Made by a program: the position numbers and the translations under genes. The notes beneath the pieces are model-generated. The model worked only from the letters and a program-made list of their open reading frames with translations, did no database searches and was not told where the DNA came from. Below are positions 36,022-45,812 of a stretch of DNA of 64,000 nt, one piece after another. Source of the stretch: Comamonadaceae bacterium (GTDB lineage Bacteria; Pseudomonadota; Gammaproteobacteria; Burkholderiales; Burkholderiaceae_C); the NCBI GenBank assembly GCA_027488985.1, contig JAIYAR010000005.1, positions 1 through 64,000 of the forward strand, written 5' to 3'. Each line of letters opens with the position of its first letter. The stretch's first letter is position 1.

Positions 36022-37215
36022 TCAGCCCGCTGCGCGCTTCCCCAGAATTTCAAAGGCCGGCAGGGTTTTACCCTCCAGAACCTCCAGGAAAGCACCACCG
36101 CCGGTGGAGATGTAACCCACCTGTTTTTCGATGCCGTACTTGGCAATCGCAGCCAGCGTGTCGCCACCACCGGCAATGCTGAAAGCAGTGCTGTCGGCAA
36201 TAGCGTGGGCGATCACCTTGGTTCCGTTCTCGAATGCCGCGAACTCGAACACGCCGACCGGACCGTTCCACACAATGGTGCCGGCCTTCTTGAGTTGCTC
36301 GGCCAGAGCCTGTGCGGTTTGGGGACCGATATCGAGAATCAGGTCGTCGTCCGCCAGCTCGGTCGCTGACTTGATGGTGGCAGGTGCATCGGCAGCAAAG
36401 GTTTTGGCAGTCACCACGTCGGTCGGGATAGGCACCGCAGCGCCACGGGCCTTCATGGCTTCGATCACAGCGGTGGCTTCGGCCAGCAAATCAGGCTCAG
36501 CCAGGCTCTTGCCGATTTTCAAGCCGGCCGCCAGCATGAAGGTATTGGCAATGCCGCCGCCCACAATGAGCTGGTCCACATTGGCTGCCAGGCTCTTGAG
36601 GATGGTGAGTTTGGTCGACACTTTGGAGCCGGCCACGATGGCCACCAAGGGGCGCTTGGGCGCCAACAGGGCTTTGGAGATAGCGTCCATTTCAGCCGCC
36701 AACAGGGGGCCTGCACAGGCGATAGGTGCGAACTGGGCGATGCCGTAGGTCGAGGCTTCTGCCCGATGGGCGGTACCGAAGGCGTCGTGCACAAAGATGT
36801 CGCACAGCGCTGCCATTTTCTTGGCGAGTTCTTCGTTGTTCTTTTTCTCACCCTTGTTGACTCGGCAGTTTTCCAGCATCACCACCTGGCCGGGCGCAAC
36901 CGTTACACCGTCGGTCCAGTTCGCCAGCACCGGAATCTCACGGCCCATCAGCTCGCCCATGCGCTTGGCAACAGGTGCCAAAGAGTCTTCGGGCTTGAAC
37001 TCGCCCTCGGTGGGGCGGCCCAAATGGCTGGTCACCATCACGGCGGCACCGGCTTTCAAGGCCAATTCGATGCAAGGAATGCTCGCGCGGATGCGGGTGT
37101 CCTCGGTGATGTGGCCTGCGTCGTCCTGGGGAACGTTCAGGTCCGCGCGGATAAACACGCGCTTGCCGGCCACTTGGCCTTGGGCCACCAAATCAGAGAA
37201 ACGGATCACTTGCAT
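36022..37215 (-). CDS. pgk: Phosphoglycerate kinase
   Basis: 397 residues from the ATG at 37213-37215, preceded by GAGGTT. It transfers phosphate from 1,3-bisphosphoglycerate to ADP. Motifs include [24 protein letters not shown], the ATP-side [16 protein letters not shown] and the C-terminal [17 protein letters not shown]. The open frame extends 37 codons further upstream, but those residues are not PGK-like. It heads the pgk-pyk-fba chain, from which it is now separated by the response-regulator gene. Confidence 0.97.
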   Translation of the reverse strand: MQVIRFSDLVAQGQVAGKRVFIRADLNVPQDDAGHITEDTRIRASIPCIELALKAGAAVMVTSHLGRPTEGEFKPEDSLAPVAKRMGELMGREIPVLANWTDGVTVAPGQVVMLENCRVNKGEKKNNEELAKKMAALCDIFVHDAFGTAHRAEASTYGIAQFAPIACAGPLLAAEMDAISKALLAPKRPLVAIVAGSKVSTKLTILKSLAANVDQLIVGGGIANTFMLAAGLKIGKSLAEPDLLAEATAVIEAMKARGAAVPIPTDVVTAKTFAADAPATIKSATELADDDLILDIGPQTAQALAEQLKKAGTIVWNGPVGVFEFAAFENGTKVIAHAIADSTAFSIAGGGDTLAAIAKYGIEKQVGYISTGGGAFLEVLEGKTLPAFEILGKRAAG

Positions 37216-37378
37216 GGGGTCAACCTCGGAAGAATGGAAATGGAAAATCAGGCTCAGAGTCTGCAGGGAGCGGGAACAGCCCGCATTGTAGGAGTGCACT
37301 TGGTGCGGGGCACCACGTATCGGCAACGTACCGACGACGTACCGCGCTAGCCTGCGCGCGAGGTGTGAGTGCTACGGG

Positions 37379-37738
37379 TTACCAGCCCAGGCCGACGTGC
37401 AGAGGCAGGTAGACGGCCATACCCGACAAGATGGTGCCCAGCACTGCCTGCCCCTGGCCACGCCGCCAGAAGAAATAAGCCAGCCCCCCCGCAACCGCAT
37501 ACAAGCGGGCATCTTTCAGAGTGTGAATTATCTGGCCTTGCAACATCACGATCTCCGGCACGATGACCGCAGACAGGGCTGCAATCGGGGCATATTGAAG
37601 CCCCCGTTGCGCCCACGTCGGCATAACCCAGTCTTTGTCAAAAATGAAGAAAAACGAGCGCGCGACCACCGTCACACAGGCCAGCCCCAGAATGGTGAGC
37701 ACTGTCCACGCATCGGTGTTCGCCAACCAGTTTGCCAT
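37379..37738 (-). CDS. azlD: AzlD-family branched-chain amino acid exporter subunit
   Basis: 119 residues with four predicted membrane helices. AzlD is the small partner of AzlC in exporting branched-chain amino acids and their analogues. Typical features are the GLACVTVVARSFFF start and the APIAALSAVIVPEIVM helix. Its ATG overlaps the azlC stop as TGATG. Confidence 0.9.
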   Translation of the reverse strand: MANWLANTDAWTVLTILGLACVTVVARSFFFIFDKDWVMPTWAQRGLQYAPIAALSAVIVPEIVMLQGQIIHTLKDARLYAVAGGLAYFFWRRGQGQAVLGTILSGMAVYLPLHVGLGW

Positions 37739-38478
37739 CAGGCCACCCGCCGTTTTTCGTTAGTTGCAGATGTGCGCGCCTCCAGGAGCAAACACACCGT
37801 CACAGCGGCAGCAATGGCGACCAGAATATTGAGCTTGAGCGGCAAGGCAAAGGCGGCCACCGCAGCGGACCCTGCCACGCCGGCAGACACCCAACGCATG
37901 CGGGTGTTGGCCAGCGACGCCAACATACCGACCAAGGCCAGAATGCCGGCAAAACCCAAGCCCCATGATGTCGGGACAAAGTTGGCCAGGATCACACCCA
38001 CCACACTGCTCGCGACCCAGCTCGCCCAGTTGATGCCTCCGTTGCCTGCGAGGTAGGCCATCTGCGCTGCGCGCTCATCGGCAGTCACGCCCGGATGAGG
38101 GTAGTGCTTGGTGAACAACACATAGGTCAAATCTGCGGAGAGGTAGCCCGTCACCAGACGTTGCCAGCGCGGCAAGTGCATCAGGTAGGGTCGCAAATGC
38201 GCACTGAACACCACAAACCGTAGATTCACACAAAACCCGGTCGCCAGAATCACCCACATGGGAGCGCCCGCCTGAATCAGCGGCATGGCCGCCAACTGTG
38301 AGCTACCAGCAAAGACAGTAGTGGCCATGAGCAGCGCTTCCACGGTGCTCAGCCCAGACTTGACCATGGCCACACCGGTCATCAAACCCCAGGCCGCAAT
38401 GCCGGGTGCTACGCCCGCCATGTCGGCAAAGCCCCGGCGAAATTCCGGGTGCCGGTGGTTTTCGGCGAGAAAAAACAT
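37738..38478 (-). CDS. azlC: AzlC-family branched-chain amino acid exporter subunit
   Basis: 246 residues with about seven membrane helices. It carries the AzlC signature region VFAGSSQLAAMPLI followed by FCVNLRFVVFSAHL. With AzlD it should form an inner-membrane exporter. Its ATG overlaps the fmt stop as TGATG, so the def-fmt-azlC-azlD genes look like one coupled operon. Confidence 0.92.
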   Translation of the reverse strand: MFFLAENHRHPEFRRGFADMAGVAPGIAAWGLMTGVAMVKSGLSTVEALLMATTVFAGSSQLAAMPLIQAGAPMWVILATGFCVNLRFVVFSAHLRPYLMHLPRWQRLVTGYLSADLTYVLFTKHYPHPGVTADERAAQMAYLAGNGGINWASWVASSVVGVILANFVPTSWGLGFAGILALVGMLASLANTRMRWVSAGVAGSAAVAAFALPLKLNILVAIAAAVTVCLLLEARTSATNEKRRVA

Positions 38479-39506
38479 CAGGTGGCCGGCGCTGCAGAGG
38501 CCTGCAACTCAAACTGCGCACCCACCTCCAACGGCATGCCGCGCAAGAAGTCCGACACCGCCATACGCTTGCCGCCCGGACGCTGCAGCTCCGTGATGAT
38601 TACTATGGAATTCATAGCAGCCACCGCAATACCTTCGGGCGCTAAGGCCACAATGCGTCCACATTCGTCTGAAGCAGCAACCATGCTTACCGTGGCGCCC
38701 CACACCTTGAGTGTTTCGCCTTGCATCACGGCCGTGGCGCCGGGAAAAGGATTGAATGCCCGGATGCGGCGCACGATGCTCGTGGCGTCATCCGTCCAGC
38801 GGATGGGCGCCTCTTCTTTTTCGATTTTGTGGGCGTAGGTCACTCCTTCATCCGGCTGGCGCTGCGGCTGTAGCGCGCCTTGGGAGGACAGATCAAGGGT
38901 TTGCACAATCATGCGGGCTCCCAGCGCTGCCACTTTGTCGTGCAGTGAGGCGGTGGTGTCATCTGCCGCAATCGGCAGTGACTCCTTGAGCAACATATCA
39001 CCTGTGTCGAGACCCACGTCCATTTGCATGATGGTGACGCCGGTCTCCGGATCACCCTGCTCGATCGCCCGGTGGATGGGGGCCGCGCCGCGCCAGCGGG
39101 GAAGCAATGAGCCGTGGATATTCAGGCACCCAAAGCGTACTCGTCCATCCGCATATGGCGCGGCCATGTCATCCAGCACCCATTGGGGAAGAAGCAAGCC
39201 GTACGCGGCCACCACCATGACGTCGGCTTTCGCATCAGCGATGGCCTGCCGTGCCGCCGCAGCATCTTCAGGAAATTTGCCATCGAGCCGCAGACTGCGC
39301 GGCTGCGCCACCGGGATGGAATGCTCAAGCGCAAACAGCTTAACTGCGGAAGCTTGGAGTTTCATGCCCCGCCCGGCCGGCCGATCGGGCTGGCTCAGGA
39401 CAAGGGCGATGGTGTGACCGGCAGCATGCAATTCGGCCAACGCCAAACGGGCGAACTCGGGAGTGCCGGCAAAAATAATGCGCAAAGGGCGCGGCGAGGC
39501 GGGCAC
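38478..39506 (-). CDS. fmt: Methionyl-tRNA formyltransferase
   Basis: 342 residues. It formylates initiator Met-tRNA. The formyl-transfer motif region is present: [12 protein letters not shown] near the start, [20 protein letters not shown] in the catalytic domain, and [10 protein letters not shown]. The C-terminal OB-like domain contains a stretch (nt 38600-38650, residues [17 protein letters not shown]) that looks like an in-frame palindromic-repeat copy. It starts directly after the def stop, the usual def-fmt pair. Confidence 0.96.
   Translation of the reverse strand: MPASPRPLRIIFAGTPEFARLALAELHAAGHTIALVLSQPDRPAGRGMKLQASAVKLFALEHSIPVAQPRSLRLDGKFPEDAAAARQAIADAKADVMVVAAYGLLLPQWVLDDMAAPYADGRVRFGCLNIHGSLLPRWRGAAPIHRAIEQGDPETGVTIMQMDVGLDTGDMLLKESLPIAADDTTASLHDKVAALGARMIVQTLDLSSQGALQPQRQPDEGVTYAHKIEKEEAPIRWTDDATSIVRRIRAFNPFPGATAVMQGETLKVWGATVSMVAASDECGRIVALAPEGIAVAAMNSIVIITELQRPGGKRMAVSDFLRGMPLEVGAQFELQASAAPAT
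38600..38650. repeat. Palindromic-repeat copy inside fmt
   Basis: On the minus strand, TAGCGCCCGAAGGTATTGCGG, GCTGCT and ATGAATTCCATAGTAATC run in the same order as the intergenic copy at 56381-56431 (TGCGCTAGCAGCTCCTGAAT, then TCATAGCAATC). It is read in frame in the C-terminal domain of Fmt. Confidence 0.65.
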
Positions 39507-40016
39507 TTAGCGCGCTTCCTCGCGCTTGGCCTTGATCATTTTGGTTTTGATGCGGTTGCGCTTCAGTGGCGAGAGGTATTCCACGAACACTTTGCCCATC
39601 AAATGGTCCATTTCGTGCTGAATGCAAACCGCCAACAAGCCATCCGCTTCAATGACACGACTTTGGCCATTTGCGTCCAGCGCCTTGCAATGCACGGCGT
39701 CAAAGCGCGTCACGCCGTCGTAAATGCCGGGAACGGACAGGCAGCCCTCTTCGTTAAGGTGGGTGGTCGGGCTGGTCCAGACGAGTTCAGGGTTGATCAG
39801 AACCATGGGTTGATCGCGGTCCTCGGACACGTCGATCACGATCACGCGCTCATGCACGTCGATCTGGGTAGCCGCAAGGCCAATGCCTTTGGCGTCGTAC
39901 ATGGTTTCAAGCATGTCCGACGTGAGGGTGCGGATGCGGTCATCTACTTGGCTGACCGGCTTGGCCACCGTGTGAAGACGGGTGTCGGGATAACAGAGAA
40001 TGGGAAGTAGAGCCAT
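39507..40016 (-). CDS. def: Peptide deformylase
   Basis: 169 residues from the ATG at 40014-40016; the open frame runs 28 codons further upstream, but the family starts here. It removes the formyl group from nascent chains. All three motifs are intact: [15 protein letters not shown] and the metal-binding QHEMDHLMG. It is coupled to fmt downstream and divergent from the lysM gene. Confidence 0.97.
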   Translation of the reverse strand: MALLPILCYPDTRLHTVAKPVSQVDDRIRTLTSDMLETMYDAKGIGLAATQIDVHERVIVIDVSEDRDQPMVLINPELVWTSPTTHLNEEGCLSVPGIYDGVTRFDAVHCKALDANGQSRVIEADGLLAVCIQHEMDHLMGKVFVEYLSPLKRNRIKTKMIKAKREEAR

Positions 40017-40088
40017 GAATGCAGCCTTGGAGATGTAGGTATTTTCGCCACTTTTACGCTTGCTTGCATTACTGCGAGACCAAAAACG

Positions 40089-40117
40089 TTGCTGAATCAA
40101 GGGCTTGAGCGCAAAAT
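40089..40117 (+). promoter_or_regulatory. Possible sigma-70 promoter for lysM-dprA-smg
   Basis: TTGCTG (40089-40094) and CAAAAT (40112-40117) are separated by 17 bp in the 141-bp def/lysM divergent gap. Confidence 0.35.
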
Positions 40118-40157
40118 CGTGCGTAAATTATCAAGTTCACACTCTGATTCGTACTCT

Positions 40158-41375
40158 ATGACGACACACCTGATCGCGAAATCCCGTCTGGCTATTGCCG
40201 CTTTGGCTGCACTGGCGGGCACGCTGGCGACCTTCCCAACGTGGGCGCAGAATTTCCCGATCACCACCGGGCAGCGCCAAACCGCTACAGCGGTCGCCCA
40301 GAAAGGTGTTCCTTTGAGCGAGTTGGCTGCCAACGCGCCAGACCGCTACACCATCAAGAGTGGCGATACCTTGTGGGGTATCTCTTCCCTGTTCCTCAAG
40401 AGCCCATGGCGTTGGCCGGAGCTGTGGGGCATGAATCTGGATGAAATCAAGAACCCCCACCGCATTTACCCCGGCCAGATTCTGATTTTGGAGCGCGCCA
40501 ACGGCGTCGCGACCTTGAAGTTGGCCAATCCGGTCGGCGATAGCGCTGTGCCCACCGAAACGGTGCGTGTGAGCCCCCGCACCCGCTTTGAGTCACTGCC
40601 GGATTTCGCACTGCCTACCCTGCGAACCAGCGTGATTGAGGCCTTTCTTGCCGAGCCCTTGATCGTGGATGCGGCTGGCTTGAACGCTGCTGCACGGATC
40701 GTGGCGACGCAGGAAGAACGTGTTTTGCTGGCTCGCGGTGACCGCGCTTACGCACGAGGTACAGAAACTCCCTTGCTCGACAATCAAAACAAGGAGCAGT
40801 TGTTCCGCATCTTCCGCAATGCAACACCATTGAAGGATCCAGGTACCGGCGAAATTTTGGCTTACGAGGCCCAATATGTGGGCAAGGCCGTACTGGCTCG
40901 CGGAGAGAGCACGACAGATGTCAATGGGCCCGAAGGCAGCACACTCAGCGCCGTCGTACCTGCCACCATTGATATTGTTTCCGCCAAAGAGGAAATGCGC
41001 GTGGGTGACCGGCTTCTGCCCGAACCACCCAAGCAGTTTGCAAGCTACGCCCCGCGAGCTCCAGAGGCGCGCGTCAATGGCCGCATCGTCTCGGTATACG
41101 GTAGTACTTCGATCGTCAATGCGTCCCAGAACCAAGTAGTTGCTATCAACCTGGGCAAGCGTGATGGCATTGAAACCGGTCATGTGCTCGCGATCCAGAA
41201 GGATGGTGCCCGCATCGTGGATAAATCCGATCCGACCAAACCCCTGATGAAGTTGCCGGATGAGCGTAACGGTCTGCTCATGGTGTTCAGCACCTATGAG
41301 CGGGTGTCCTATGCCCTGATTCTTGAAATCATTGATGGCGTTCGGGTCGGCGACCGCCTCATCAATCCCCGTTAA
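40158..41375 (+). CDS. LysM-domain exported protein
   Basis: 405 residues from the ATG at 40158, with a signal peptide ending near FPTWAQ. One LysM peptidoglycan-binding domain (about 62-110) runs from YTIKSGDTLWGISSLF to IYPGQILIL. The remaining 290 residues have no domain that I recognise. The gene conventionally sits between def and dprA in beta-proteobacteria. A cell-wall-associated role is inferred only from LysM and the signal peptide. Confidence 0.9.
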   Translation: MTTHLIAKSRLAIAALAALAGTLATFPTWAQNFPITTGQRQTATAVAQKGVPLSELAANAPDRYTIKSGDTLWGISSLFLKSPWRWPELWGMNLDEIKNPHRIYPGQILILERANGVATLKLANPVGDSAVPTETVRVSPRTRFESLPDFALPTLRTSVIEAFLAEPLIVDAAGLNAAARIVATQEERVLLARGDRAYARGTETPLLDNQNKEQLFRIFRNATPLKDPGTGEILAYEAQYVGKAVLARGESTTDVNGPEGSTLSAVVPATIDIVSAKEEMRVGDRLLPEPPKQFASYAPRAPEARVNGRIVSVYGSTSIVNASQNQVVAINLGKRDGIETGHVLAIQKDGARIVDKSDPTKPLMKLPDERNGLLMVFSTYERVSYALILEIIDGVRVGDRLINPR

Positions 41376-41396
41376 TCCGCCAACGGATGCCCGGCC

Positions 41397-42563
41397 ATGG
41401 AAATGGCAGAACTGCGTGCCTGGTTGCGCTTGGGGTTAACAAGCGGTGTTGGTGACATCACTGCACGCAGTCTGCTGCGACAGTTCGGGCTTCCCCAGGC
41501 CATTTTTGAAGCCTCGGAAGCAGATCTGCGCGAGTGTGTCACGGTCAAGCAGGCGCAATCGCTTTTGCAAGTTCCAGATGGACTGGACGACCTGCTGACT
41601 GACACTCAGCAGTGGTTGGATGCAAGCCCCCGGCAACGGCGGGTTTTGACCCTCGGTGATTCGGACTATCCCCTCGCATTGCTGAATACAGAGGACCCGC
41701 CTCTCATGTTGTATGCCGTAGGGCGTATTGAGAACCTGGCCGACGTATTCGCCCGTTGCGCAGAAATGGGTGTAGCCGTCGTAGGTAGCCGGAACCCCAC
41801 CCCGCAAGGTGTTCAAAACGCAAGGCACTTCAGCGAAGCACTTGGGCACGCTGGTTTAACGGTGGTGTCGGGACTGGCGCTGGGCATTGACGGCGCTGCC
41901 CACGAAGGGGCTCTCAGTGGTTTCACAGGGGACGGAATCGCCACTATCGCAGTGGTGGGCACTGGCTTGGACAGGGTCTATCCCAAAGCACATCTGGATT
42001 TGGCACACAGGATCGCTGAGCGTGGCATGATCCTCAGTGAGTACCCACTTGGGACGCCACCGCTTTCCGCGAACTTCCCCAAACGCAATCGGATTATTTC
42101 CGGCTTATGCAAAGGTACTCTGGTGGTGGAGGCAGCCCTGAAGTCGGGCTCCCTGATCACCGCGCGTCTGGCCGTTGAACAAGGCAAGGACGTGTTTGCC
42201 ATACCCGGTTCCATACACGCCACACAAGCACGTGGCTGCCACGCGTTGATCAAACAAGGCGCCAAGCTGGTTGAATCTGCCCAGGACATACTAGACGAAC
42301 TGAATCTAGCATTCACTTGGACACCCCAACAAACAGATGATGGGGATAGTGCCCCAAGCGGTATGGAAGCTCTTGCTTCCCTCTCGGCATTGGAGGCCGG
42401 ATTGCTGGAGGCCTTGGGCTATGAGCCCTGTACGCTGGACGCGGTCCAGAGCAGATGCGGCATGGATACCCCCACTCTTCAAGCGTTATTGATGGGTTTG
42501 GAGCTTTCCGGTTGGGTAGGGCGATTGCCGGGGGGCAGGTTTCAGCGACTGGCAGTCGCCTGA
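41397..42563 (+). CDS. dprA: DNA processing protein DprA
   Basis: 388 residues. DprA loads RecA on incoming single-stranded DNA during natural transformation. The Rossmann-like core is visible in VAVVGSRNPTPQG, VVSGLALGIDGAAHEGAL and FPKRNRIISGL. An N-terminal SAM-like region (1-70) and a C-terminal winged-helix region (about 320-388) complete the family's usual layout. It starts 21 bp after the lysM gene. Competence itself cannot be inferred from DprA alone. Confidence 0.96.
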   Translation: MEMAELRAWLRLGLTSGVGDITARSLLRQFGLPQAIFEASEADLRECVTVKQAQSLLQVPDGLDDLLTDTQQWLDASPRQRRVLTLGDSDYPLALLNTEDPPLMLYAVGRIENLADVFARCAEMGVAVVGSRNPTPQGVQNARHFSEALGHAGLTVVSGLALGIDGAAHEGALSGFTGDGIATIAVVGTGLDRVYPKAHLDLAHRIAERGMILSEYPLGTPPLSANFPKRNRIISGLCKGTLVVEAALKSGSLITARLAVEQGKDVFAIPGSIHATQARGCHALIKQGAKLVESAQDILDELNLAFTWTPQQTDDGDSAPSGMEALASLSALEAGLLEALGYEPCTLDAVQSRCGMDTPTLQALLMGLELSGWVGRLPGGRFQRLAVA

Positions 42564-42653
42564 TTCGGCCCTTGTTGGCGGCCAAACCGGAGAAAAGCGG
42601 GGCAGTTCAGACTCTCCGACCGGGTCCGGTTTTTCTGGGCTATATTGGCTTCC

Positions 42654-43151
42654 ATGTTTGAAGTCCTCGCCTTTGTTTACGAAAACTACTACGCAGAAGA
42701 CGGTTGCCCTGAACCCGCTCATCTGCAACGCAAATTGGATGCTGTTGGCTTCGAAAAAGAGGAGATCGCCGAAGCACTGGAATGGCTGTCAGGCTTGAGC
42801 AGTGCTGCGCGTTTTGCCCGCCCATCCGCTGCGGAGACACCGACTGTGCTGCATAGCAATTGGCTGCATCTCCCGTCGGACAACAGTTCGCGGGTGTACA
42901 CCGTCCAGGAGCAAAACCAAATAGGACCTGTGTGCCTGGGATACCTCAGCTTCATGGAAAATTCAGGCATTCTTCCAGCGCACATCCGCGAAGTGGTCAT
43001 AGAGCGCTGCATGGCAGTTATCAGTGCGCCACTTGCAATTGAAGACCTCAAGATCATCATCTTGATGGTGTTTTGGACCTTCGGACAAGAGCCGGAAGCT
43101 TTGGTACTTGACGAGCTCTGTGATGAGACAGACGGCAGGCTCGTACACTGA
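42654..43151 (+). CDS. smg: Smg family protein (DUF494)
   Basis: 165 residues from the ATG at 42654. It is recognised as Smg from the start MFEVLAFVYENYY and the C-terminal IEDLKIIILMVFWTFGQEPE. The function is unknown; the gene is conserved next to dprA, often followed by topA. Here the next gene is a convergent DUF1631 gene 15 bp away, so topA must be elsewhere. Confidence 0.92.
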   Translation: MFEVLAFVYENYYAEDGCPEPAHLQRKLDAVGFEKEEIAEALEWLSGLSSAARFARPSAAETPTVLHSNWLHLPSDNSSRVYTVQEQNQIGPVCLGYLSFMENSGILPAHIREVVIERCMAVISAPLAIEDLKIIILMVFWTFGQEPEALVLDELCDETDGRLVH

Positions 43152-43166
43152 CTGAAGTAAATCCGG

Positions 43167-45794
43167 TCAGGCCAGCAAACGCTCCGGATTGGCTTCCAGC
43201 TTGGCCAAAGCGTCCCGCGTAGCCCGAACCGTGAGCGCTTCTTCTTCCTGAGGTAGCAAGAGACCCGCCTGCAAGTAAGCGGCCAATCGTCCGCCTTGTA
43301 TCAAAAAGCTCTTCCCCGAAGTGGAGGCGAAAAGATTTAAATGCTTGCGATCGCTTCGCCATGCAAACTGGACTTGCGTGATCTGGTTGTTGTGGTCCAG
43401 CGTGTACCAAGTCCCGAGCTGTAGCTCTTGCGCCCAAGCCACCATGGCAGCGGTCGGCTTGGACCCGCCGTTCGCGACCACCTCTATGGCTGACGCGTCG
43501 ATCCCCAACATCATTTCAATGCTCTCGGCGTCCAAGGGGAGATCGCCCATTCCGTCTTCAGAGACAAAGTCTTCAAGATTTCCTAGTCGCTGGGCCATTG
43601 CATCGATTTTGTCTTGCGAAATAGCCTGCGTTTTGGACATGAAGGCATCGGCCAAGGTATCGCTGATGCGCTTGACATGTGCCTCTTGCTCCGAAGGTGC
43701 CATGGCCAGCAGAGTCATTCCAGAGCGCAAACGCAACAAAAGGTTGGGCAAATCCTGAATCACCTTGGCTCGATCTGCGCGATTGGGCTTGGCACTGGCC
43801 GCCCACACCAAGTCTGTCGCTGATTTTTTCAGAACCAGGGTGTCCGCGTGCTGGGGGCCCTTTCGCACCGCAGCGACGGCAAGCACCTCCGCCCATACCT
43901 TGAAGAGGAAATCCCGGATTTCATCCCGTACCGGCATATCCTTGAGCATGTTCCGCATTTCGATCGTGTACTGGATCGCAAGCGTTTCTTTTTGTTCAAC
44001 TTGCTGGGCAACGCCCACTACCTTTTGTGCGGGACCTTTTTCCGTAAGGAACTTCGAAAGGAATTTTTGGAATTCGTCGAAGACGATCTGGTAGACCTTT
44101 TTACCTGTCTCCGGATACTGTTCAATCACTTGCACAATGCGCTTGATCTCTGCCTCCATGGCACTGCCGTGCACACCAACAGCATCAAAACCCATGACGC
44201 ATGAGCCCATACGGTCAATCAGCATGCGGGCAGGATGCGTCGCAGTACCGAAAAAATCGGGATCTTCCAGTGCCACACGCAAAACGGGCATTTGCAAACG
44301 AGCGAACCAGACACGGATGCCGGGAGGGATACGCTCTTCGGCCAAGATAGCCTGAAACATCAATGCGACGATTTCGATCGTTGCTTTCTCACCCTTGGTT
44401 TCGGCTTTCTTTTTCAGCTCCGCTGATTTCTCGCGCAAATCACCGGCTACCCTTGCCACCCCCGCAGGGGTGTAGTCCTCATAAATCGTCCCGCCACCGC
44501 CATATGCCGCTGCAGCACCGGGCTGATAAGCCATAGCCGCTGCGAGTGCGGGAGACGGCGCATGGTGAGCCGTGCCTGCAAAATCCCCACCGCCATGGGC
44601 AACAAACAATTTGCGGATCTGTCCGATAACCCCTTGTGCGCGGCTGCGGGCACGCGCCAAGGGCGTAGTTGCCGTGAGCATACGGGTCTCTTCACCAGCG
44701 CCGTAGACCTGTCCCGGTGTACTACTTGCACCCGAAGACTGACGCCAGAAAGGCGTGGGCGTCGAAGTTCCGACTCCTTGGGGACCTGTAACCATGGGCG
44801 CGCCATTTCCCGCTACTCCCCCTCCAGACAATGAAGCACCGCCCCAGCCCAACCGGCCACTAAAAAATCCACCGCCGGACCGCTGCTGTGGCACTCCATG
44901 GTCTATCGCTCCTGGCCCCGACGCTCCGGCACCACTCTGCGGGCCCCCAAAGCCAGGTTGCAAACCGCCTCTGCCCGTGGGCGAATAGGCTCCTGTTGGG
45001 CCGTAGCCGCCTTGTTGTGGGTAGTGGCCTTGTGGATATCCCGGATCCACCGACCCCATCTCGCCATATCCACTAGGTCCTTGATCTGGTGACGGCACAT
45101 CCAACCCTGCTGCTCCGGGCCGTGGCCTTGGAGAAGCCGATTTGGTAGGAGACTTCACCCTATCTTTCAACTCGATGGTCGGCATGACCCCTTTGCTGAT
45201 CAGCAAGTCGTTGGCATTTTTGTAAGCCACCGTCAGACGCTCAATCAACAGCCGCTGCACTACCTCTGTAACCATAGGCCATGACTCGCCCGGCATACCA
45301 GATTTCGCCCATTGCTCTACCAAGAGAAGCACGAGGACTTCTGGCCGGAGCAGGTCATGACCCTCTAGGTCCTCGATACTCTCCAGATACTTGATACGGA
45401 TGCGCAAATCATCCAGCTGCGGGAGCACCTTTTCATTCACCGCAAGCACCATGCGCGAAGCGAGGATCTTGTTCTCGACCACCTCGGTGCCCACCAGTTC
45501 CAAGCCAGCATTGTCCAGACTGGAAGATTTTTTCTGCTTCGGTGGATCAAGACACTCACGCCAAGCCTTGGTTATTCCATCAATCCAGACCGGCCGGCTC
45601 TGCTTGTAGGCCATCCAGATGTCCCGACGCAATTGCGCCTCTCGCGCATTGGTCAGCTCATCCATCAGAGTGGTCAACCGCTCTTGGACCGCTCCACTGA
45701 TTTCCAGCAAAGCTTTCCCGGCTTCAGCGAGGAAGCGCTCGCGCAGTGCGCGGGTCAATTGAAGACGGGGAGAGAGCGCCGGACCGGTTGCCAT
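43167..45794 (-). CDS. DUF1631 family protein
   Basis: 875 residues with no signal peptide or clear membrane helix. An N-terminal helical part (1-210) is followed by a low-complexity Gly/Pro/Ser/Gln-rich section (about 215-380, for example YPQGHYPQQGGYGPTGAY), then a long helical C-terminal part (about 410-875). This matches DUF1631, a large family of unknown function typical of beta- and gamma-proteobacteria. It begins 19 bp after the secF stop on the same strand, so it may be read from the yajC-secD-secF transcript. Confidence 0.8.
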   Translation of the reverse strand: MATGPALSPRLQLTRALRERFLAEAGKALLEISGAVQERLTTLMDELTNAREAQLRRDIWMAYKQSRPVWIDGITKAWRECLDPPKQKKSSSLDNAGLELVGTEVVENKILASRMVLAVNEKVLPQLDDLRIRIKYLESIEDLEGHDLLRPEVLVLLLVEQWAKSGMPGESWPMVTEVVQRLLIERLTVAYKNANDLLISKGVMPTIELKDRVKSPTKSASPRPRPGAAGLDVPSPDQGPSGYGEMGSVDPGYPQGHYPQQGGYGPTGAYSPTGRGGLQPGFGGPQSGAGASGPGAIDHGVPQQRSGGGFFSGRLGWGGASLSGGGVAGNGAPMVTGPQGVGTSTPTPFWRQSSGASSTPGQVYGAGEETRMLTATTPLARARSRAQGVIGQIRKLFVAHGGGDFAGTAHHAPSPALAAAMAYQPGAAAAYGGGGTIYEDYTPAGVARVAGDLREKSAELKKKAETKGEKATIEIVALMFQAILAEERIPPGIRVWFARLQMPVLRVALEDPDFFGTATHPARMLIDRMGSCVMGFDAVGVHGSAMEAEIKRIVQVIEQYPETGKKVYQIVFDEFQKFLSKFLTEKGPAQKVVGVAQQVEQKETLAIQYTIEMRNMLKDMPVRDEIRDFLFKVWAEVLAVAAVRKGPQHADTLVLKKSATDLVWAASAKPNRADRAKVIQDLPNLLLRLRSGMTLLAMAPSEQEAHVKRISDTLADAFMSKTQAISQDKIDAMAQRLGNLEDFVSEDGMGDLPLDAESIEMMLGIDASAIEVVANGGSKPTAAMVAWAQELQLGTWYTLDHNNQITQVQFAWRSDRKHLNLFASTSGKSFLIQGGRLAAYLQAGLLLPQEEEALTVRATRDALAKLEANPERLLA

Positions 45795-45812
45795 ATTTCA
45801 GTTGTGTGGAAA

